DNA of 64,000 bases from Pyropia yezoensis (taxonomy: Eukaryota; Rhodophyta; Bangiophyceae; Bangiales; Bangiaceae), in the NCBI GenBank assembly GCA_009829735.1, contig CM020619.1, positions 18,853,816 to 18,917,815 on the forward strand, given 5' to 3'. Position numbers and translations under genes: made by a program. The notes under the pieces were generated by a model. That model did no database searches, had not been told where the DNA came from, and worked only from the letters and a program-made list of their open reading frames with translations. Shown in pieces: positions 18,580 to 29,481 of this stretch; within the stretch, counting starts at the first letter, position 1, and every line of letters starts with the position of its first letter.

Positions 18580-21500
18580 CCCTCCGAGGCTAGACGTCCT
18601 TCGCCCTCCTGGGAGACAGACAGCGCTGCTTTCCGCTGCCTGTTGATCAACCACTCCGAATTGGCGCAGTTCCTCGGAGCAGGCCTCGACACCGGCGCCA
18701 CCCGTACCGTCATTGGGTTGGGGCAAGCAAAGGCCTACGCCAAGCTTTCTAGCCAACCACTGAAGCTGGACCGAGTCAAGCCAACAAACTTTCTGTTTGG
18801 CGGGGTAGCCACTCCAAGTCTTGGCACCGTCGAGATCCGTGCACCCATACCTTCCCATCTCCATGCCTGCTTTCGTGTCGACGTAGTCAACCTAGACGTG
18901 CCTTTCCTCCTCGGGCTGTACATCCTTGACGAACTGGCCCTTCATGTGAACAACGTTACGAATGAGCTGAAGTGTCATCATCGCGGGATTGCTACGCCGC
19001 TCGTGCGTATGAACAACCACATCTACCTGCCGTGGGGGGAGCAGGCGTACTACACCACCGTGGAGCTATACAGGCTCCATCGACATTTCAACCACCCGCA
19101 CCCGGACCGTCTATCTGCATTGCTTCGACGTGCCGGAGATCCCAGTGCAACGCCCGACACCCGTAAGCAGTTGGAACGACTGTCGCCAACATCTGACGTT
19201 TGTCAGCGGCTGTCCAGAGCCCCTGGTCGGTTCCGAGTGGCACTGCCACCCGACGAGGTGACGTTTAACCGGGTTGTCCTTGTGGACCTGATGTACCTCG
19301 ATGGCCGCAGCGTAATGCACATCGTTGGCAAGGAAACCTTGTTTAGTGCAGCTGCTTTTACAAAGGGAGAGCGGCTGGAGGACCTTTGGCGGCTGTACTC
19401 GGCGGCCTGGGCGCAAGCGTACGCGGGACACCCCCAAGTCGTGCACGTCGACCAAGCCCCGCAGTTCACCTCGCCCACCTGGCAGGGACTTCGCAACTCC
19501 GCCCGTTTCGAGTTGGTAAAGTCGGGTGTGGAGTCCCATAACGCCCTTGGGGCGGGCGAAAGGTACAACGCCTACCTTCAAACAATCTACCGCAAGGTGC
19601 GGCTTGGACACCCGGGAATTGACCAAGAGACGGCGCTGTCCACGGCTGTCGCGGCTATGAACCAGACCACGGGCCCCCGTGGACTCGCTCCTACTCTCCT
19701 TGTCTTTGGCATCTTGCCACGCACTCCCGTCTCGACTCTCCCGCTACCCACGCAAACTGACAGGATGCAGGCGATTGTGGATGCCAGGCGGGAGATGCAG
19801 GCGCTCGTTGCATGTGCGCGCTTGCGTACCGCACTCTCGGCACCTGTGCCAGCCGCTGCTAGCAGAGACTTGCACCATGTCGACCATGTCCTGGTCTACC
19901 GGGAGCCACCTCAAGACAAGTGGGTAGGGCCCCACTTTGCGGCCGGCGTACAAGACAAGGTTGTCTGGCTCGCAGTTGACGGCGTGTTGAGACAGTACTC
20001 GGTTGACAAGGTCAAGAAGTACAAACCACCTGTGACTGCTGATAAGGGTCGCACGCCTGCCCCTGTTGAGGGCCCGATGGCTACATCTGCCCCCTCACGG
20101 GAGGATGGCACGACGACGGATGGTGCACCCGCTGAGACCCGGTCGGACTTGACCACGGGAGGGTTATCCTCCCCAAGCGGTGCACCACCTTCTTCGCCTT
20201 CGCCCGGGCTGGAGCCAAGGACCACTACCAATGTGGCAAATGACATTGCGCCACGACCGCCACCCGAGCCTGATCCTACAGCAGCGGCAGTGGCGGGATA
20301 AAACCTTCCTCGTCGGCCGGACCTCCCCAATTCTGACTACTGGCGGGGGGTGGATCCTACCGTAGCTGAGGAAGCGTTTCTTTGTGACGTCCGCGGCAAA
20401 TGTGCGGCAATTTTGTCGCGACTTCCACCCCTCGTCACCGCTGATCGTCCGGCTACGAGTGGTCAAACGCCCCCGTTCGAGGGCCTTACGCGGAAGCCCA
20501 CATGTTCCCCGCGCCATGGGCTGGGAAAGATCCCACGACCGGTGCGGGGCGTAGGGGTTGGCGTCATTAGACGGGGCCAAGGCACCGGCCAGGAACGCCA
20601 GCACCCCCTGCACACCCTCAACATTTTCCGGACGGAAGTCATCCCAAATGGAGACCCACGGCTGGGAACAGCCCAGTTTGAGGAGGCCGCCCGGAAAGAA
20701 GCAGATGGTTTGCAGGAGAGGGGCACCTACACGAAGGTGAAGGCAGCTGAAGTGCCGGCTGGTGCCAATGTGATCGGGGAGCGATTTGTGTTTACTCTCA
20801 AGCACGTCGGTACCCCCCAGGAGATGCCCTAGGCCAAGCTTGTTGCTCAAGGTCAACACGACAAGACGAAGTGGTTTGTTGTGCACAACCTGGCTACGAC
20901 GCGGCAACGGTCAACCCGAGTACTTGTGTCTACTGCGGCCGTCCTGGAATTTCGGGTATACGGTCACGATGTCACGCAAGCGTACCTGCAGAGCCAAGAC
21001 CGGTTTTGTCGACAGCTCTACCTGCGTCCCCGCCCACGCGATCGACACCTCTTTGACTTGGCGGAGGACGAGCTACTCCGTATCGAGCTGCCCCTTTACG
21101 GCGTTTATGACGCGGGCGACTACTGGCACGCTACCATCACTGAGTACCTCGAGACCGACTTAAACATGACGTCGCTGACGTCCGACCAAGCCTGCTTCTT
21201 CAAGCGACATCCGGATGGCGCCTTGTCTGGCCTCCTCGGGGCATACGTGGACGACTGCTTTATTGCGGGCGACGAGGCCTTCCAAACCAAGACCAAGGCT
21301 ATGTTAGAGTGCTTCGATGGCAAGGAGCGCGTGTGGGATGAGGCTGAGTTTGTCGGGTTTCGGGCGTCTACCGTCAAGGGCGACAAACCGCACTGCACAC
21401 TTGGACAGCTGGAGTACGTGGACAACGTCAAGTCGCTCGCACCGGACGCCACCTTCTCCCAGTTCGCGTCGGCTAGGGCCAGCCTGGCCTGGCTTGGGCA

Positions 21501-22206
21501 TACGCGGCCGGATCTGTGCTGTAGGATTAACCAGGTGGCGCAAGTGTCAGAGTCAGTGTTTGACGCCGCTGCCATCAAGACTCTCAACGGCCTCGTCAAG
21601 CACACCAAGGCCCGTCGGGAACTGGTATTGCGGTATCCCAAGCTCGACCGGTCCACCCTGCATCTCCGTGTGTACCCGGACTCGTCCTTCGCCAACAATC
21701 GTGACTAATCCTCCCAGATTGGGTATGTCATCATGCTTTGCGACGAGAGCGGGCAAACGCACGTGCTGAGCTTTGCCAGTCGCAAGTGTAGGCAGGTAAT
21801 GCGGTCCGTGATGGCGGGTGAGGTGTATGCCTTCTCTGCGGCGTTTGATGAGGAGTTTGTTATTCGCTACGACCTGGAGCAGCTATACGGCTGCCACATC
21901 CCGCTGTCACTATTTACCGACTCGAAGAAGCTATTTGATGTGGTGACAAAGGCGTCCCACCCTACCGAGAAGCGGCTCATGGTGGATATCGCAGCTGCCC
22001 GGGAGGCGTACAACCGCAGGGACATCTCTAATGTCGGTCTCATCGCTTCAGGGGACAACCCTGCCGACCCGTTGACCAAGCCGCGGGGGTGCCCTGCGCT
22101 TGACGCCATCCTGCAGACCGGGGTGGACCGGACGCCGGAGGTCCAGTGGGTGATCCGCCCTTCTTTGAGCCCCCCGTTCTCGACCACGGAAGGCAGGGCA
22201 GTGTGA
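18580..22206 (+). pseudogene. pol: copia element H pol (PR-IN-RT-RNaseH) with three in-frame stops
   Basis: One reading frame throughout, interrupted only by stops at 20299-20301, 20830-20832 and 21706-21708. Protease motif DTGAT lies near 18690. The integrase begins at about 19075 with LHRHFNHPHPDRL; its CxxC is damaged (SDVCQ, first Cys absent); VDLMYLDG, VDQAPQF and the E-containing region follow. RT has AYLQSQD and the YVDD box (AYVDDCF, near 21245). RNase H contains LFTDSKKLFD and ends with the ADPLTKP signature typical of copia. Three nonsense mutations and the integrase defect make it inactive. Confidence 0.85.
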
Positions 22207-23020
22207 CAATCCAAGGGACTTGGCGGTCGCAAGACATCGCTGTGGCTGTCACGTATTGGGACGTGATGGTCGCGGTCGACGTGCAACCTCACAAGGTTTG
22301 GCAAGCGCAGATATTGGGTGAGTGGTCGAGCACGGGGGGCGATGCGCTGGGCTAGTGCTGGCCTCGCGTGACGTGACCGCGCTGGTGTCTGGCGGCACGA
22401 GCTCTACTTCAGCTTGGTCCCAACGCGTGGCGGTCGACGACACGAACGAAGGGGGGGGGCGCGACTGGGCCGGATAATGACGGGCTGGCGGGCACTGCCC
22501 TGTGTGCTGGGAAGTGTCAGGAGAGGAGTGCGCGCGCTTGGTGTGGCTGCACAACTGCACGCGCGAGGGAGCCGGGCATGCGCGCGGAGGAGGGGGGGGT
22601 CTTCAATAGTGATGGCGTTGACCGCCGCAGGAGGCAGCGGGCGCCGGGCTCGTCGTCTTTGTCTTTGTTTCTTCTTGTAAACCCGCGTTTTTGGAACAGC
22701 CGATCGCATGGCGCTTCTCTACTGCGGCTACGGGGATTTCTGATAGCACGGCCCTTGAAGGAACAACGACTTGTGACGCTTCCGACCGATCTTCGACCCG
22801 TCTCTTACCACAATGACCGCTGCGAGATCGTGTCCGCGAACGTTGGCGAAGTCGCAACCACGTAGACGAGCGCAATATCTCGAAAGCGTTCGCGCCACCG
22901 ATCGGACTCGAACGATTGTCGGAAGCTTAGGACCTGTTCATTTAACAAAGTCTGTTGGGTGCCGTGCGGTGGTTGGGATGGGCTGCGTGGCGGCGGTGGC
23001 CAGTAGCAAAGCGATGCGGC

Positions 23021-23080
23021 TCTACCCGCCCACCCCCGGGTGGGGCGGGCGCTACCCGCCCACTCTCGGGTGGGGCGGGG
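23021..23080. repeat. two tandem 30-bp GC-rich hairpin units
   Basis: Two copies of a unit reading CTACCCGCCCAC, a 4-nt centre, then GGGTGGGGCGGG. Each unit is itself an inverted repeat (CCCGCCC / GGGGCGGG). Confidence 0.7.
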
Positions 23081-24080
23081 CCGCTGCTGTGGGGGCGGGG
23101 GTCAAACGTGACCGCACCCAGTCTCTGTATTGGGCGGCGGGATTGCTGGTTGTGCTGGCTTGTTGGGAGGGTGGCGGTCGTGGTGGGGAGGGGGCGACGA
23201 GCGGCAGCGGCCCCGCCCACTTGACCTATCTCTTTTTTTTCTGTCCCCACCTGCCCCAGTCGCATCGCCCTTCTCCCCCTGTTGCACCGTGGGTGGCGAG
23301 GCCGGGGGCGTGGGCAAACGTGTTCGTAGACGCTCTCCCGGAGGGGACCCCCCGCCGCAACCCAGGGGGGGCCCCGCCGCCCCCCCCGCCGCCCGCCGCC
23401 CCGCCGCCTGCCGCCCCGGCGGCCGCCGGCGCGGTCGTGGAAGGCACACGGCCATCCCGTCCCGTGGCGCTGCGCCACCACCGGCCGTGGCGGCTCGTGG
23501 GGGGGGGGGAGCCAGCCCCCGCCGCCGTGGCGGCCCCTCACCTACGCGGCTCGCGCGGCGGGCGCCGCAGCGGCGGCCGTCGCGCGTGCCGCCGGCCGCG
23601 CACGCACCGCGCCGCGGCGGGGCGGGGTGGTGGGGCGGGGCGTGGTGTCGGGGGAGTGGGGGCGCTCCCCCGCCACGCCCTTCTCCTCCCCCAACACGCA
23701 CCACTCTCCCCCCCTCCCCGGAGGGGCGGGGGGGGGGGGAGGGGGAGCGGTGCTGCCAGCCGACGCTCCGTCCCTGCGGCGCGGCAGATGCCCTGGCCGC
23801 CACCGCTGAAACCGCCACCGCAGCGCCGCACGGCCGCCACCACCGCCGCTGCCAACGCTGCAACCGCTGAAGATGCTGCCGCTGCGCCCGTTGCACCAGC
23901 CGACGTGGTCGCCGCTAGCAGAGAGCGAGTCGGGAGGGGGGGGAGATATGGGTAGGGTGGGGTGGCGTTGGGGGGGGGGAGCAAAAGAGGTGGCCCGAGC
24001 AGCTGCCCCGACGGTCAGCCCCCGTGCACCCGCCGGTGACGACCACGCCGCTTTGTTCCTTGGGGTGGCTGGCAGCCGTG

Positions 24081-24203
24081 GCCGAGGCGGCAGCGGCGGC
24101 TGCGGCGGCGGCAGTGGCGGCAGCGGCAGCGGCGGCAGTGGCGGCAGCGGCAGCGGCGGTGTCGGCAGCGGAAGTGGCGGCAGCGGCGGTGGCGTCGGCC
24201 TAT
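24081..24203. repeat. GGC/AGC-type trinucleotide repeat tract
   Basis: About 120 bp of interrupted GGC, GGCAGC and GGCAGT triplets. It gives Gly/Ser or Ala strings in any frame. A similar tract lies at about 59330-59435. Confidence 0.75.
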
Positions 24204-25170
24204 TGACCGACGGCGGGACCGAGGGGGGGGGAGAGTACCTCCCTCCGACGCATGTTGCGTGTCTGGGGAGGGGGGGGGGGAGGGAGGGCGCAATGGTCGA
24301 GCGGTGGTGCGGCCACCGCGGCAGCGGCAGCTCGTAGGCAAGGGCGGGGGAAGGGGGTGGGTGGGGTGAGGGGACGACAACGGAGCGGCGGAGCGGCGAC
24401 CTCGGCGGCCGCAGCTGCGGGGGGGTCCCGGGTGGGAGGGCGGCGGCGGCGGCGGGGTGTCCCAGACACTGCGCTTTCTCTTGTTGGGGGGGGCTGGCGG
24501 CGGCATGCATTGACGCTGCGCGCGACCGGCGGACGGGGAGATGGGGGGCGGGGGGAGACGCGAGAGGGTGCTGGCGAGTGGTGAGGGAGGAACGGGTAAA
24601 GCCGGGCGGGACCGGGCAGCGGGGGGGGGACGCACCTCGCCATTCTGCACGGCCGCCCCGCCCCCGCAGGGCCCCCTCCCGTCCCTACTCCACCCTCATC
24701 CCCCAGCCAGCACGCGCGCACCGCGCGCCCAGCTGCGAAGGCGGTACGAGGACGGGCGCAACGGGCGGGACGAGGGTCGACGGCGGCGGTGGCACCACGG
24801 GGTGCGCGCATCCATCCCAGCGCCCAAGCGAAGAAGAAGTACGGGGCGATGGGGGGGGTGGATGGGAAACAGCTCTGACCGGCTTGGCCGTTGGGGGGGC
24901 CAAGGGCCGCCGACGGCCACGGGCGTGCGTGCCACTGGTGGCTGTGTCCCCCGCCAAAGCGTGCTGCTGCTGTCTAGTAGTCGTACAGAGGGTGGCGGAC
25001 CGGCGGGCGGCCCCCGGTGCGCGGCGCCGCGGGCAGCCGACGTTCCCCCTCCCCTACGCTCCCCACCACCCCCCCTACATCGCCCTACAACCATCCCCCC
25101 CCCCCCCCTACCCCACCTTCCCCCCCCCTCAACCCCCCGCCCACCCCCACCCCCTCCTTCTCCCGCTACC

Positions 25171-26157
25171 CTACGCCACCGCCTGCATGCGCGCGAGCAT
25201 GGCCGCCCCAATGCCCGCGGGTGAAGGCACAACCGTCACGTCGGCGGCCTCGAGCGCGGCGATCTTGTCCGCGGCGGTGCCCTTGCCGCCCGAAATGATG
25301 GCGCCAGCGTGGCCCATCCGGCGCCCCGGCGGCGCCGTCACGCCCGCGATGAAGCTCACCACCGGCTTTTTGACCGGCGACGCGGCGAGGTATTCGGCTG
25401 CCGCCTCCTCGGCGGTGCCCCCAATCTCCCCAATCATCACGATGCCCTCTGTCTCGGGGTCGGCGAGGAAGAACTCGAGGCAGTCGATAAAGTTGGTGCC
25501 GTTGAAAGGGTCCCCCCCAATGCCCACACACAGGCTCTGGCCCAGCCCGACGGCCGTCGTCTGGTGCACCGCCTCGTAAGTGAGGGTGCCCGACCGGGAG
25601 ACGACCCCAATCTTGCCCGGCGTGTGCACCTCCCCGGGCATGATCCCCATCTTGCACACGCCGGGCTTGATGATGCCCGGGCAGTTGGGCCCAATCAGCC
25701 GCGAGCCGGTCGCGTCGCGCAGCAGGCCGGTCACGCGGACCATGTCCTTTTGGGGGATCCCCTCGGTGATGCACACAATGAGCGGCATCTCAGCAGTGAC
25801 CGCCTCCTCAATCGCCGCCGCCGCCCCCGGCGGGGGCACAAATATGAGCGACGCGTTGGCGCCGGCGGCCATCCCCTCGGCGACGGTCGCAAAGACCGGC
25901 CGGTCCAGGTGGGTGGACCCCGCTTTCTTGGGGTTGGTCCCCCCGACAATGGGCGTGCCGTACGCGAGCGCCTGCTCCGCGTGAAAGGTGCCCTGCTTGC
26001 CGGTAAAACCCTGCACCAGCACCCGCGTTGACGCGTCGACCGCAGGGTAGGGCCGGCGGCCGGCGGCGGCGGTGGCGGCCTGGAGGGAGCGGCGGGCCGC
26101 AGCAGCGCCAGCAGAAGCAGCGGCCGCCGCCAGCCGCGTCGCGGGTACCGGCATCAT
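25171..26157 (-). CDS. SUCLG1: succinyl-CoA ligase alpha subunit, mitochondrial
   Basis: 328 residues from ATG 26157 (a second ATG follows at once). The frame extends upstream without stops but is Pro-rich and non-homologous there. The enzyme's alpha subunit binds CoA and carries the phosphohistidine of the TCA-cycle step succinyl-CoA + NDP + Pi to succinate + CoA + NTP. The first ~40 residues, rich in Ala and Arg without acids ([17 protein letters not shown]), look like a mitochondrial presequence. The Rossmann CoA-binding domain follows with [13 protein letters not shown] and GGTNPKKAG; then PNCPG and the active-site loop MGHAGAI with the catalytic His at about 283, 45 residues from the end as in the bacterial enzyme. 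Length and motifs are complete; no intron. The beta subunit is not in the window. Confidence 0.96.
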   Translation of the reverse strand: MMPVPATRLAAAAASAGAAAARRSLQAATAAAGRRPYPAVDASTRVLVQGFTGKQGTFHAEQALAYGTPIVGGTNPKKAGSTHLDRPVFATVAEGMAAGANASLIFVPPPGAAAAIEEAVTAEMPLIVCITEGIPQKDMVRVTGLLRDATGSRLIGPNCPGIIKPGVCKMGIMPGEVHTPGKIGVVSRSGTLTYEAVHQTTAVGLGQSLCVGIGGDPFNGTNFIDCLEFFLADPETEGIVMIGEIGGTAEEAAAEYLAASPVKKPVVSFIAGVTAPPGRRMGHAGAIISGGKGTAADKIAALEAADVTVVPSPAGIGAAMLARMQAVA

Positions 26158-26754
26158 GGCGCGGGGTGAGGGGGGCGCCGGCAGGGGAGGAACGGTCGCA
26201 GCGGCGCGGGCGGGCAACACCCCGGCCAGGCAGAAGGGGGAGGTGGGGGAGCACGGGGGAACAAACGCGGACGGGCAGGGAACGAGCGCCAGGCAGAGAC
26301 GATGGGGGAGGGGGTGGGTCGTCGCGGCCAGGGGAGGGGACGGTGGGAACGCGCCCCGCGGTCGGGCGCCAGGAAGGGGAGGGATGGGATGGTGGGCGGG
26401 ACGAGGGGCGGTGCGGCAAGAGGTGCAGGCGATCATCGGCACGCGCTGACGCGGGGTGGGTCCTCCATCGAGGCGGTTTGTGACGGACTGTCACTGCCGA
26501 CCGGCCATTTTGGAGTCGCAACTGCATTCCCATTTGGAGTCGCAACTGCATTCAAGTTGCTGCCTTATAAATGCATTCTCTTTCTTACAGTGTCTTTTCA
26601 CTAAAAAACAAACAGAAAACGTCACTGTTGCCTCGAACCGGGCTTTTGCCTTTGAATCGTGCAACGGCAGTTGTAGATCAACCCTCCCGCCGCTCTCGCC
26701 CATTCCTTCCCGCACCTGTGGCCCTTGATCCCCACCGTCCGCGGCCGGTCGCCT
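26158..26754. promoter_or_regulatory. intergenic region upstream of the succinyl-CoA ligase gene
   Basis: About 600 bp between two minus-strand genes. It contains two copies of TTTGGAGTCGCAACTGCATTC-like sequence (26509-26529 and 26533-26553, period 24) and a TATAAA at 26566-26571 (plus strand). The paired motif may be a regulatory site of the ligase gene, but nothing in the sequence proves it. The 3' end of the DUF4336-like gene is at 26755. Confidence 0.4.
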
Positions 26755-27777
26755 TCACGCTGAAGGGGCAATGTACTTTTCAATGGCCGCGGCAACCGCT
26801 GCGTGGCCCCCCTCCGTAATGACATCCCCGTGGCCAAACACGACCGCCTCCCACGGCCCCGCCGCCAGGAGCCGGTCGTACTCTGCCCGCATGCCCCGCT
26901 CGTCGAGGAGCGTCAGCGACTTTTGCCACCCGTACCACAGGCGCTCAGGGGCCAGGCCGTTGGCCCAGCCCAGCGTGCGGAGGAGGGTGCGGGGGAGCCA
27001 GCCGACCAGCGGCGGCGATGGCCCCACGTTGACGAGCGCGTCGCACAGGACCAGCGTGCGGCCGCCGCCGCCGCTACGGGCGTCGTCCCCCAGTGGGGGC
27101 AGCAGCAGGGCTGCTTCGGGCTTGGAAAATCCAAACACAAACACCTTGGCGCCCGGGATGGGGCACCCCACCACTGCCGCCGCGTCGGTCGCCGAATCTG
27201 CCTCTGTGTCTGCCGGTGAGGGCGGCGGCGGCGGCGGCGGCGGCGGCGGCCCCGCCCCCGCCGCGGGGGCGGCCGCGGTGGTGGGCGGGGGTAAGGCGGC
27301 GAGCTGCCGGGGCGGCACGGGCGACCCGCCTGGCGGCGCCGACATTCCCGCCAGCCCGTACACCACCGCCCCGTGCACCCGCGCGTAGTAGTCATCGTCG
27401 ACTCCGTGGTAGGCGCCGAGGCGAACCGACGCGGCAATGGGCCCGAGGGCAGTCAGGGCGGCCTCGCCAGCCGCCGACAGACGCATGGAGTTGATGAGCG
27501 TAATCTGGCCGCCAACGCGCACCACAGCCATGGTGCGGGGGAAGGGGAGCAACGAAGCGATGGGAAAGGTGCCGTGGACCACCCACAGGCCATCGGGGAG
27601 GATGGGGGGGGGAGGGGCACCGCCGCCTCTGCTGACGCTGCCGCCGCGGCCGCCGCCGGCACGGGGGGCGGCCGACGGACCTCCGCCACCAAAGACCAGC
27701 TCGAGCGGCCCATGGGGACGAACCGGCGCATAGACACCGGAAGGCAAGCGCAGGGCGTCGGTGTTCTCGAAAACCAT
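26755..27777 (-). CDS. DUF4336-like protein (metallo-beta-lactamase-fold relative)
   Basis: 340 residues from ATG 27777 (accATGG); the frame continues upstream without an ATG. The fold family is suggested by a strand pattern near residue 85 (RTMAVVRVGGQITLINSMRLS), a G-x-Y-H segment (RLGAYHGVDDDYYARV), LVLCDALVNVGP and a C-terminal VFGHGDVITEGG. Known DUF4336 proteins resemble metallo-beta-lactamases but lack the full HxHxDH metal set; their function is not established. Two low-complexity inserts (Gly/Ser/Arg near residue 40; Pro/Ala with a run of prolines near 180) fall between conserved blocks. No clear targeting peptide is visible. It is divergent to the VWA gene with ~1.7 kb between. Confidence 0.7.
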   Translation of the reverse strand: MVFENTDALRLPSGVYAPVRPHGPLELVFGGGGPSAAPRAGGGRGGSVSRGGGAPPPPILPDGLWVVHGTFPIASLLPFPRTMAVVRVGGQITLINSMRLSAAGEAALTALGPIAASVRLGAYHGVDDDYYARVHGAVVYGLAGMSAPPGGSPVPPRQLAALPPPTTAAAPAAGAGPPPPPPPPPPSPADTEADSATDAAAVVGCPIPGAKVFVFGFSKPEAALLLPPLGDDARSGGGGRTLVLCDALVNVGPSPPLVGWLPRTLLRTLGWANGLAPERLWYGWQKSLTLLDERGMRAEYDRLLAAGPWEAVVFGHGDVITEGGHAAVAAAIEKYIAPSA

Positions 27778-29481
27778 GGCTGCAAAGGGGGTGGGTGGGC
27801 AAGAGAGAGACGGACACCGCTGTGAGCGCCAGGCGGCCGAGTGCGTGTGCGGTTGCGTGCGGCTGCAAACAGAAGTGTCCGTGGCTCCTCGGCACGTCGA
27901 CAAGCTCTGGATGGCTATGGTCGCCAGAAGAAGCACCAAGCAGAGTGGTCGTTGATAATGAGAGGGTGAAGGGCAGAGGGGAGTAGCGAGCGTGGAGCGG
28001 GGCAACTGCCATCAGTGATGCCCACCGACGATGGTGCCGAGGACCGTACTCGAAAGATGCCATCACTTGAAAAGGTACACGTTGCCATCACCCGAGTGAA
28101 ATTACTTATTCTATTCAAGTAACTGACTTTGGTCTATCCTTCACGAAGTGCTACTGACTGACAGAGTACTTTCACACGTACTCTGTCCCTCATTGTTAAT
28201 CAGTGGACACTTCGACGCTTGTACTGTTCGCTTGTCTACAAGTCCTGTGCGTCACGTGGCAGGGTCGTCGGTCACCCCCTCCCGTTACATGCCGTGCAAA
28301 ACCCTGCCTTGGCAGCCAACCCCCTCATTCGTCTGCCGCGCTGTCGCCGCGCGGTCGCTGTCGGGGCTGACCAGGCCCGCACTGTCACGCCGCGCGACAC
28401 TCGACGCGCCACGCGGCCGCACCACGTCGCTCTGGCGGCGGGCCGTCACGGCGGGCCGCCGCCCCCCAGCCCCCCGCCTCGGCAACGCGGGTGGGGGAAC
28501 ACTACAAGGTGGTCTGGCTGGCGGGGACCCGCAACCTCCGAGCTGCCGCGCCCCCCGCCCGCCCGTGGCCGCCTTCAAGAAATAAAATGGGAGGAGGGTT
28601 CCGGTGGGTCCCTCTTTTATGGGGGGGAGGAGGCCAACCGTGGGCGCGGTGCACGCGGCGCCCCCGTCGCGCTCCGCGTCCCCACCCGGGCGGGCGTGCG
28701 TGCAACGGGCGGATAGGCTGGCGGGCACCCGCAACGGCGTCAGCGGCGGCGGCGGTGACTGCGGCGGTCTGCGCATCTGGGGCCAACGCCAACCCTGCCC
28801 CTCTGCCTGCCTTCCCCCCACCCCCCCCCCTCACCCCCCTTCCCCTCGCTCCTTTGACCGCCCGTAAGAGCTCCCGCCGATCCGGCTCGGCGGGCACAGG
28901 GGGGGATGGTGGCCCTCGACAGCTTGAGATGAGGGTGGGGGGGAGGGGGAGGTGGTGGCAGCGGCCGCCGCGGCGGACGGGCTGCGCCTCCCCCCCCCGC
29001 GTGAGGCCGGGTGGGTGGCTTTCACCGGGGCGCCGGCGGGCTGGTCGGGGGGGACACTGCCACTGGGGGGGGGGCTATGGGCGGACGGGGCGGAGGGACG
29101 GTCCCTGTGGCGTGGGGCGGCCCTCGGAAGGGGCTGCCTGCTGCGCCCCTCCTCCCCGCCGCTGTTGAGCGGGGTCTTGGCCGGCGGCGAGCCGCCACCG
29201 ACGGGGCAACCGTCTCGGGGTCAGCTCCCTTAATGGCGGCTGGAGGGAGGCAACCCTACTTAAGCGTCCCTCTGGGGGGTCGCGTCCGTGGCAGCACCAC
29301 TCTTGCCGCAGCCCCACCCGCCCCCCCCCCCCGACCGTTCTTTCTCCCGTGCCACCCCGCTACCTCCAGCAGAGGCTTTTCTCGCTGACCGGGTCGTCTG
29401 GCTGCCCCCCCCTGGGCCCTCCCTGTATTCGTTTCCGCGACAACCGTGACGCGTGGTTGCTGTCACCGGCAGGCACCCGCC
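27778..29481. other. intergenic region between divergent genes
   Basis: Starts moderately AT-rich (27950-28260) and becomes GC-rich with C and G runs. A 98-codon ORF at 28289-28585 (ATG) with an Arg/Ser/Ala-rich N-terminus ends at a stop overlapping AATAAA (about 28580). It has no domain and I do not call it. Otherwise nothing recognisable; it should include promoters of both flanking genes. Confidence 0.5.

Larger units (their letters stand above)
17955..22206 (+). mobile_element. degenerate Ty1/copia-type retrotransposon H
   Basis: Carries gag with a zinc knuckle, then protease, integrase, reverse transcriptase, RNase H. Integrase ahead of RT is the diagnostic copia order. No LTR of its own was found on either side; the left end abuts the G leader and the right end fades out after the RNase H stop. 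Both ends therefore seem to have been lost by deletion or recombination. Confidence 0.85.
22207..25170. other. GC-rich intergenic region, no supported gene
   Basis: After the copia remnant the DNA becomes very GC-rich with G and C runs of 6-10. Long ORFs exist in several frames on both strands, but they are Pro/Arg/Gly/Ala strings with no domain and no agreement between strands, as expected when stop codons are rare. Two repeats inside are listed separately. Confidence 0.6.

Noticed and set aside
22890-22935. tRNA T-arm-like sequence (complement of GGACTCGAACG)
   Set aside because: No acceptor, D or anticodon stems could be folded around it. A similar hint near 34220 failed the same test.
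22813-23955. 380-codon plus-strand ORF, Pro/Gly/Arg/Ala-rich
   Set aside because: Overlapping long ORFs of equal length occur on both strands; no domain, homopolymer-driven composition, no usable ATG context. Typical of stop-poor GC-rich non-coding DNA.
23542-24510. 322-codon minus-strand proline-rich ORF
   Set aside because: Composition follows the GGC/AGC trinucleotide tract and C runs; no motif and no agreement with neighbouring frames.
24578-25579. plus-strand ORF overlapping the succinyl-CoA ligase gene
   Set aside because: Antisense shadow of the ligase coding sequence; low-complexity upstream half.
28289-28585. 98-codon ORF with Arg-rich, presequence-like N-terminus ending at AATAAA
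   Set aside because: No domain, Pro/Gly-rich second half, no supporting context; mentioned only in the intergenic note.
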